Source: CAYYIS01 sp964470965
GTDB taxonomy: Bacteria > JAAXHH01 > JABIQT01
Direction: 5' to 3'
Length of the DNA: 36,744 bases
Assembly: GCA_964470965.1 (NCBI GenBank)
Contig: CAYYIS010000049.1
Span: 1-36,744, forward strand
Numbering within the stretch: the first letter of the stretch is position 1; each line of letters starts with the position of its first letter. The position numbers were made by a program, and so were the translations under genes. Positions 32,602 to 36,744 of the stretch are shown here, piece by piece. The notes under the pieces were generated by a model. That model was given only the letters and a program-made list of their open reading frames with translations. It had not been told where the DNA came from and ran no database searches.

Positions 32602-33165
32602 TTAAATGTTCGTTACGTCTGGATCATTCCAGAAATCCTCCAGTTCCACCCCCAATCCATCTATGGTGCGGTTGCACCAGGCGAAGAAGCCGGCGATCTG
32701 GTTGATCTCCAGGATGGCTTTGTCACCGAATCCGTTATCCCGAAGACGCAAGATGTATTCTTCCGTAACTGATGCCGGCCTGATGGTGAGTATGCGGACG
32801 TAGTCCAACATAGCGCGGTCCGGTTCGGTCAGTTCGGCTTCGCGGTAGTCGCTCTTAATGCTGTCTACCCATTGTTTATCTCCGACTTCTCTGAGGAGCC
32901 CCTCCCCATGATGTCGAATTCAGTATTCGCATTCGTTCAGCACCGACACGGTCACGGCGATCATCTCCCGCTGCCTCAACGTCAGGTCGCAGTCGCCGTG
33001 CATCAGCCCCTTGTAGAACAGCATCAGTGACCGCAGTGCCGCCATGTTCAGGCTGTGGGCCTTGATGATGTTGTCGACGCCGCCCCAGGACCGCATGGTG
33101 GCTCCATATATCTTGGCCAGCGGTCCGGTGGCTTCATTTTCTTGGATTGTTTTTATCCAGGGCAT
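32602..33165 (-). CDS. Peroxidase-related carboxymuconolactone decarboxylase/AhpD-family protein, candidate selenoprotein (in-frame UGA)
   Basis: A 187-residue reading frame interrupted only by TGA at plus 32920-32922 (codon 82). Both sides are in one frame with no other stop and match one family throughout. MPWIKTIQENEATGPLAKIYG, HSLNMAALRSLMLFYKGLM and LTLRQREMIAVTVSVLNECEY come before it, then IRHHGEGLLREVG, LTEPDRAMLDYVRILTIRPASV and ILEINQIAGFFAWCNRTIDGLG. In this family NECEYCxxHH holds the redox CxxCxxxH site. The UGA replaces exactly the second cysteine, giving CEYU followed by the usual His. A G-rich stem-loop lies 13 bases after it. I read it as selenocysteine; the protein would be a peroxidase or reductase coping with peroxides. 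AAGGA precedes the ATG. No selA, selB, selC or selD gene is in the window. Confidence 0.82.
32893..32907 (-). promoter_or_regulatory. Candidate bacterial SECIS hairpin
   Basis: In the mRNA, GGGGAG pairs with CUCCUC (one G-U pair) around a GGG loop; a shifted pairing gives GAGG/CCUC with loop GGCU. The first loop G is 19 or 20 bases after the UGA, within the range (about 16-37) described for bacterial SECIS elements, and a G is at the loop start, as expected. The stem lies in coding sequence, as in bacterial selenoprotein genes. Confidence 0.5.
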
Positions 33166-33222
33166 TTAGAGTCCTTGATTGGTGGGTTGAAGGATTGCCT
33201 CTCTGTATTTCGAAAACCATTA

Positions 33223-33251
33223 TATATATTCATCGACCGGATATCCGTCAA
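33223..33251 (-). promoter_or_regulatory. Sigma70-type promoter of the selenoprotein candidate
   Basis: On the minus strand TTGACG (plus 33246-33251), a 17-base spacer and TATATA (plus 33223-33228) lie about 58 bases upstream of the ATG at 33165. A live promoter argues against a decaying gene. Confidence 0.55.
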
Positions 33252-33621
33252 TTAATCCTCCCGGGAAGTGCCCTGTTTGCTGCGGTCTGTTCCAAGCACC
33301 TCTCGGTCTGAGGTACCCTCCGAATCTCCTTAGGGAACAGCAGGCTGCATATTGCGGCAGGATCAATGATGAGATTACCGTGGATAAAGTCTCGTTGGGT
33401 TGGTCCGATGATAACATATAGGATTACTCATAACATGTTTAAGAAAAGCATTTACAGGAAGATAAAACAATAATCTATTACGATGCCTGCGCAGCGTCAA
33501 CAGAAAACCAGGCTGAAAAACATGTGAATCTCAACCCCGTTTTAATTTAATGAATTACGGATTAATGACTGTACAACAGCCGCAGTGTTTCATATACTTG
33601 CGTTAGCAATCATGATCTATA

Positions 33622-33649
33622 TTGCAAAATTATCATATTTACATATTGT
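33622..33649 (+). promoter_or_regulatory. Candidate promoter of the tandem aminotransferase genes
   Basis: TTGCAA (33622-33627), a 16-base AT-rich spacer and TATTGT (33644-33649) lie just upstream of the Shine-Dalgarno site at 33661. The match is moderate and the leader would be short. Confidence 0.4.
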
Positions 33650-33672
33650 GTTCGCTCTCAAAGGAGCCGGTT

Positions 33673-34887
33673 ATGGCGTATGAATCTTTAGACGTTATAG
33701 AACAGTCTTCCGGTGTGTCGCGCCGGGGTTTTCTGAAGAGTGCCCTGGTCAGCGCCGGGTTGGTTTCTCTGGCCCAGTACGAGGCGGTGGCGCAGATGGT
33801 GGGCGGTCCGAGTGCCCGGTCTGTGCGGGGGTACGGTGTTCCGGCGGGGCTGGTTAAAATCAGTGGTAACGAAAACGCGTTGGGCCCGTCACCCAGAGCG
33901 GTGGAAGCCATCCTGGGCATGACCAGCAGTGTCAACCGGTACGGTCTCGCTCCGGATCTGTACCGTAAGATTGCCCGGCGGCACGGCCTGCCTGAGGTGG
34001 ATGCCGACAGTCCGTTCGCGCTGCCGAAAAACGCCTGGCTTTCGGTCGGCGCCGGATCTTCAGAGATCCTGTATACCATTGCGCACATGTACTTTAAAGA
34101 GGGTGATGAACTGGTCGAAGTGGAGCCCGGCTTCAAATTCATGGCCCGCCTGGGACCTCAGAAGGGCGTGAAAGTCGTGGATGTTCCCCTTACCGCAGAC
34201 TTCCGCCCGGATCTGTCGGCCATGCGCAACGCTATAAACCACAAGACTAAGATGGTGGTCGTAACCACACCCGGGAACCCTAACGGCCGACTCACCCATA
34301 TGGAGGCGCTGAAGCCCTTCATCGAATCGATACCGTCCAGTGTGGTGATCCTGGTAGATGAGGCTTACATCGACTTCGCCCGAAATCCGATGGACCGTAT
34401 CGGCGCCGCACCGTTGATTAAGGATCATCCCAATGTGATCGTGACGCGGACGTTTTCCAAGATCTACGGCATGGCTGGAATGCGGGTCGGCTATGCGCTG
34501 GCACAGCCGGATGTGATCAATCTGCTCAATTCCAGTCGTGGCAACTCACTCAGCGTTCTGTCCGGCTATGCCGCGTCCGCGGCGATGGACGATCACGACT
34601 ATGTTCGCCGTTCTAGGGAGTTGGTGTTTGACGGTAAAGATTACTTCTACAAAGAGCTGGACGCCATGGGTGTCGAATATATTCCCAGTGAGTCTAGCTT
34701 TATTCTGATAAACGTGCGGCAGGATGCGGACACGGTGGTGGACCGGCTTTTTCAAGAGTACAATGTGCTGGTCGGCAACGCTAATGCGCGGTGGGGTATA
34801 GATAATTACATCCGTGTCACAGCCGGTTTGCCCGAAGAAAACGAGGTCTTCATAGCCGCCCTTAAAAAGGTGTTGGTAGCCAGTTGA
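33673..34887 (+). CDS. Tat-exported PLP-dependent aminotransferase, HisC-like (copy 1)
   Basis: A 404-residue fold-type I aminotransferase. The start at 33673 has AAGGAG six bases upstream. The N-terminus carries a twin-arginine signal, SRRGFLKSALVSAGLVSLAQ, with a likely cleavage after AVA near residue 40, so the folded PLP enzyme would be exported. Core motifs: ISGNENALGPSP (substrate loop), GAGSSEILY (PLP phosphate), TTPGNPNG (N202), VDEAYIDF (D229, Y232), RTFSKIYGMAGMRVGY with the Schiff-base lysine K263 and phosphate-binding R271, and IRVTAGLPEEN near the end. The pattern is that of histidinol-phosphate aminotransferases, but export excludes the usual biosynthetic role. It probably transaminates an amino acid or amine in the periplasm, or the fold has another use there. 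The second copy is 45 bases downstream. Confidence 0.9.
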   Translation: MAYESLDVIEQSSGVSRRGFLKSALVSAGLVSLAQYEAVAQMVGGPSARSVRGYGVPAGLVKISGNENALGPSPRAVEAILGMTSSVNRYGLAPDLYRKIARRHGLPEVDADSPFALPKNAWLSVGAGSSEILYTIAHMYFKEGDELVEVEPGFKFMARLGPQKGVKVVDVPLTADFRPDLSAMRNAINHKTKMVVVTTPGNPNGRLTHMEALKPFIESIPSSVVILVDEAYIDFARNPMDRIGAAPLIKDHPNVIVTRTFSKIYGMAGMRVGYALAQPDVINLLNSSRGNSLSVLSGYAASAAMDDHDYVRRSRELVFDGKDYFYKELDAMGVEYIPSESSFILINVRQDADTVVDRLFQEYNVLVGNANARWGIDNYIRVTAGLPEENEVFIAALKKVLVAS

Positions 34888-34932
34888 TTCATATACCGTT
34901 TGCTGCGGTAAACCGCTCGGAGGAGGCATTAC

Positions 34933-36132
34933 ATGTCAGACGATAAAAGATTTGATTTCTCTCGCCGTGGATTTCTGAAAGGTGCATTGGCGGGAGCCGG
35001 CGTGGCGACACTGGGTCTTCGCGATGTGGCAGCCCAGATACTCAGCGGCCCCAGCGCTAAGCCAGTGCGGGGTTGGGGTGTGCCTCCGGGAATGGTCCGG
35101 TTGAGTGGTAACGAAATGCCGATCGGCCCGTCGCCCAGAGCTTTAGAAGCCATTACCAAGGTGCTGTATTCCTTCAACCGGTACGGACGGGTATCTGAAA
35201 TTTATACCAAGATACATCGCATGCACGGTCTACCCGAACCCGATCTGAGCAACGCCCCGTTCGGTGCACCGCCTGATTCCTGGGTGACAATGGGCGCTGG
35301 TTCGTCCGAAGTCCTCTTTGCGGCTGCTTCCGCCTACCTGCGAGACGGTGGTGAAACGATCGAAGCCACGCCGGGTTACGGCAATATCTCGGAAATGGGG
35401 GAACAATTCGGCACCACGCCGGTGTACGTGCCGGTCAAAAAGGATTTCTCCCACGATCTGCAAGCCATGTCAAAAGCTATCAACAGCAACACCAGAATGA
35501 TCATCCTGACCTCACCGGGTAATCCGACAGGAGTTCTCATACCATTGGACGAACTCAAGAGCTTCCTGGCGGCCGTCCCGCCTAACGTTATCGTATTCTC
35601 CGATGAAGCGTACATCGACTTCGCCCGCAGTTCGGAAGATAGGATAGGCGCCGCGCCGTTACTCAAAGACCACCCTAACCTCATTGTGGCGCGGACATTC
35701 TCCAAAATCTATGGCATGGCCGGTCTGGGTGTCGGTTACGGTCTGGCGCAACCGGCGGTTATCGAAAAACTCGAAATAAACAAAGGCGGGCGCGTCAATA
35801 TGCTGTCCCTGCATGCGGCTAACGCGGTGCTGGACGACCGGGACTACATTGAACATGCCCGTGAGGTTACCATCCAGGGGAAGGATTTCTTTGCGGAGAA
35901 TTTCAAGAAGATGGGCCTGGAGTTCGTGCCGAGCGAATCCAGCTTTATACTCGTAAATGTGAACAAAGACGCGGACGAAATCTGCCGCAAGCTGCGGGAA
36001 GAGTACAACGTCATAGTCGGTAACGGAAAAGACCGCTGGAACATGAAGACCTGGCTACGGGTAACAGCCGGTTTGCCCGAGGAGAACGCGGCGTTTATGT
36101 CTGCGTTGGAGAAGGTCCTGGTGAGCAGTTAG
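34933..36132 (+). CDS. Tat-exported PLP-dependent aminotransferase, HisC-like (copy 2, altered active site)
   Basis: A 399-residue paralogue of the preceding gene, clearly related along its whole length. GGAGGAGG lies upstream of the ATG. It has its own twin-arginine signal, SRRGFLKGALAGAGVATLGL, with a likely cleavage after DVAA. K258 in RTFSKIYGMAG is the Schiff-base lysine, TSPGNPTG and SDEAYIDF are kept, and LRVTAGLPEENAAF closes the protein. Two changes stand out against copy 1 and the family: the PLP-phosphate arginine after MAGL is Gly266 (GLGVGY instead of the GLRVGY form), and NEN in the substrate loop is NEM. PLP binding may be weaker and substrate different. The two products might form a heterodimer, since this fold is dimeric. 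No promoter is needed between them. Confidence 0.9.
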   Translation: MSDDKRFDFSRRGFLKGALAGAGVATLGLRDVAAQILSGPSAKPVRGWGVPPGMVRLSGNEMPIGPSPRALEAITKVLYSFNRYGRVSEIYTKIHRMHGLPEPDLSNAPFGAPPDSWVTMGAGSSEVLFAAASAYLRDGGETIEATPGYGNISEMGEQFGTTPVYVPVKKDFSHDLQAMSKAINSNTRMIILTSPGNPTGVLIPLDELKSFLAAVPPNVIVFSDEAYIDFARSSEDRIGAAPLLKDHPNLIVARTFSKIYGMAGLGVGYGLAQPAVIEKLEINKGGRVNMLSLHAANAVLDDRDYIEHAREVTIQGKDFFAENFKKMGLEFVPSESSFILVNVNKDADEICRKLREEYNVIVGNGKDRWNMKTWLRVTAGLPEENAAFMSALEKVLVSS

Positions 36133-36229
36133 TTATATCTTTCTGTCTGAAGAAACAAATCTTTGAATTGCTCATTGAAGCTAGGTGCATTGTAACAATC
36201 CAGGCAGGACGTCGGTAGAACAGAGGCAA

Positions 36230-36246
36230 CTAACGGTAAACGTTAG
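36230..36246. repeat. Small perfect stem-loop between convergent genes
   Basis: CTAACG and CGTTAG pair around a 5-base loop. No T-run follows, so it is at best a weak terminator for the aminotransferase pair or the convergent kinase. The rest of the gap 36133-36287 shows nothing else. Confidence 0.35.
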
Positions 36247-36287
36247 CTGTCACAACTTGTGCTAATTCCGTCTCCGACGAGGGGCCA

Positions 36288-36744
36288 TCACCAAGACCAT
36301 TTTCGGGTGATAACCGCTGCCACAGTCTCCCGGAATTTCTCTACGCTGATCGGTTTGTGCAGGAGGGCGTCGACGGTATCATCCCCCGAGCCGTCCGGAT
36401 CCACATCACCGGTTATCATTATCACCGGCTTTCTGGGTGCGATTTTTTTTATGGCGCGGGCCAGACTGTTGCCGTCCATGTCCGGCATGATGCTGTCTGT
36501 GAATACTACGTCGAACTGGCCCCTATGGAACTGTTCCAGCGCTTCACGGCCATCCGAAGCCAGGGTCACGTTGTGACCGTCCGCTTCCAGGAAGTTTTTT
36601 GTGACTAACTGCTGAATGGGATCATCGTTCGCTACCAGGGCGTGGATCGGCTGGAGCAGCACGTGGTCGGCGTTCTGGATTTCCGATGACGGCATTGACA
36701 CATCCACAGGAAACCGCATCCGGAACGCGGTCCCAATCCCCGGT
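36288..36744 (-). CDS. Hybrid sensor histidine kinase, C-terminal part with receiver domain (partial)
   Basis: The frame is open to the right edge of the window, beyond the apparent ATG at 36719. The codons at the edge read PGIGTAFRMRFPV, which is the end of a histidine-kinase ATPase domain (compare GxGTTFxIxxPV), so the start lies outside. A receiver domain follows. It has the acidic pocket in LVANDDP, the phosphoacceptor aspartate in VVFTDSIMPDMDG, the threonine in MITGD and the lysine in LLHKP. The visible protein thus receives a phosphoryl group from its own or another kinase; there is no output domain after it. The signal and target are unknown. It is convergent with the aminotransferases. 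Confidence 0.88.
   Translation of the reverse strand, partial: PGIGTAFRMRFPVDVSMPSSEIQNADHVLLQPIHALVANDDPIQQLVTKNFLEADGHNVTLASDGREALEQFHRGQFDVVFTDSIMPDMDGNSLARAIKKIAPRKPVIMITGDVDPDGSGDDTVDALLHKPISVEKFRETVAAVITRKWSW

Larger units (their letters stand above)
33166..33672. other. Intergenic region between divergent genes
   Basis: About 500 bases with no convincing gene. The part near 33180-33250 and the part from 33420 to 33660 are AT-rich and hold the promoters listed separately. Between them, CTGTTCC (about 33287) and GGAACAG (about 33334) form a widely spaced inverted repeat of unknown meaning. Short frames here (for example 33220-33417 minus) lack ribosome sites and family resemblance. Confidence 0.6.

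Noticed and set aside
32920..33165. Reading the N-terminal 81 codons as a complete short protein or a plain pseudogene
   Set aside because: The frame continues unshifted for 105 family-matching codons after the UGA, with no other lesion, and the UGA replaces a catalytic Cys.
1..36744. tRNA, rRNA, CRISPR repeats, insertion sequences, phage genes or attachment sites
   Set aside because: I looked in the gaps on both strands and saw no cloverleaf, regularly spaced repeat, transposase motif or integrase motif.

Overview
The window is about 36.7 kb of bacterial chromosome with moderate GC, densely packed genes, ordinary Shine-Dalgarno sites and sigma70-type promoters. It contains no tRNA, rRNA, CRISPR array, transposase or phage gene that I can see. 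The mix of genes (glycan biosynthesis, Tat-exported aminotransferases, M81 peptidase, enolase-superfamily enzyme, CUT1 transporter, GH2/GH32 hydrolases, bacterial IDO, a likely selenoprotein) suggests a free-living, uncultivated, probably aquatic bacterium with a sensor-rich, catabolic lifestyle. I cannot fix the phylum from sequence alone.

Region A (1-10207, plus strand) is a surface-glycan cluster: a 5'-truncated GT4 glycosyltransferase, a decayed asparagine-synthetase remnant, two GT4 enzymes, an intact AsnB-type amidotransferase, a GT2, another GT4, a membrane GT-C (PMT/ArnT-like) transferase and a SAM methyltransferase. Spacings are tiny or overlapping, so it is probably transcribed as a unit. 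Region B (10211-11815, minus) pairs an enolase-superfamily dehydratase/racemase with a cupin; a palindrome overlaps its likely promoter.

Region C (12031-15537, plus) starts from a good promoter with the most unusual protein in the window, a CheW domain fused to an [FeFe]-hydrogenase H-cluster domain. An OppB-like permease and a DUF368 (lipid-carrier flippase-type) membrane protein follow. Region D holds a divergent pair, an APC amino-acid permease (minus) and a GH32-like glycosidase (plus), with back-to-back promoters.

Region E (18899-30644, minus) is a long co-oriented array: IDO-type heme dioxygenase, GNAT acetyltransferase, mercaptopyruvate-type sulfurtransferase, GH2 glycosidase, M81 peptidase, acetoacetate-decarboxylase-fold protein, then a CUT1 sugar-transport set (binding protein and two permeases, no ATPase). 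It looks like a catabolic island for uptake and breakdown of glycosides and amino-acid-derived compounds.

Region F (30858-33165) has a small lipoprotein under a perfect consensus promoter, an exported two-domain VOC protein, and a carboxymuconolactone-decarboxylase/AhpD-type peroxidase-related protein. The reading frame of the last is interrupted only by a UGA at the second position of its redox CxxC motif, which is strong evidence for selenocysteine. Region G (33673-end) contains two tandem Tat-exported HisC-like aminotransferases and the 3' part of a hybrid histidine kinase that runs off the window.

The two most notable items are the CheW-[FeFe] hydrogenase fusion and the CxxU selenoprotein candidate.
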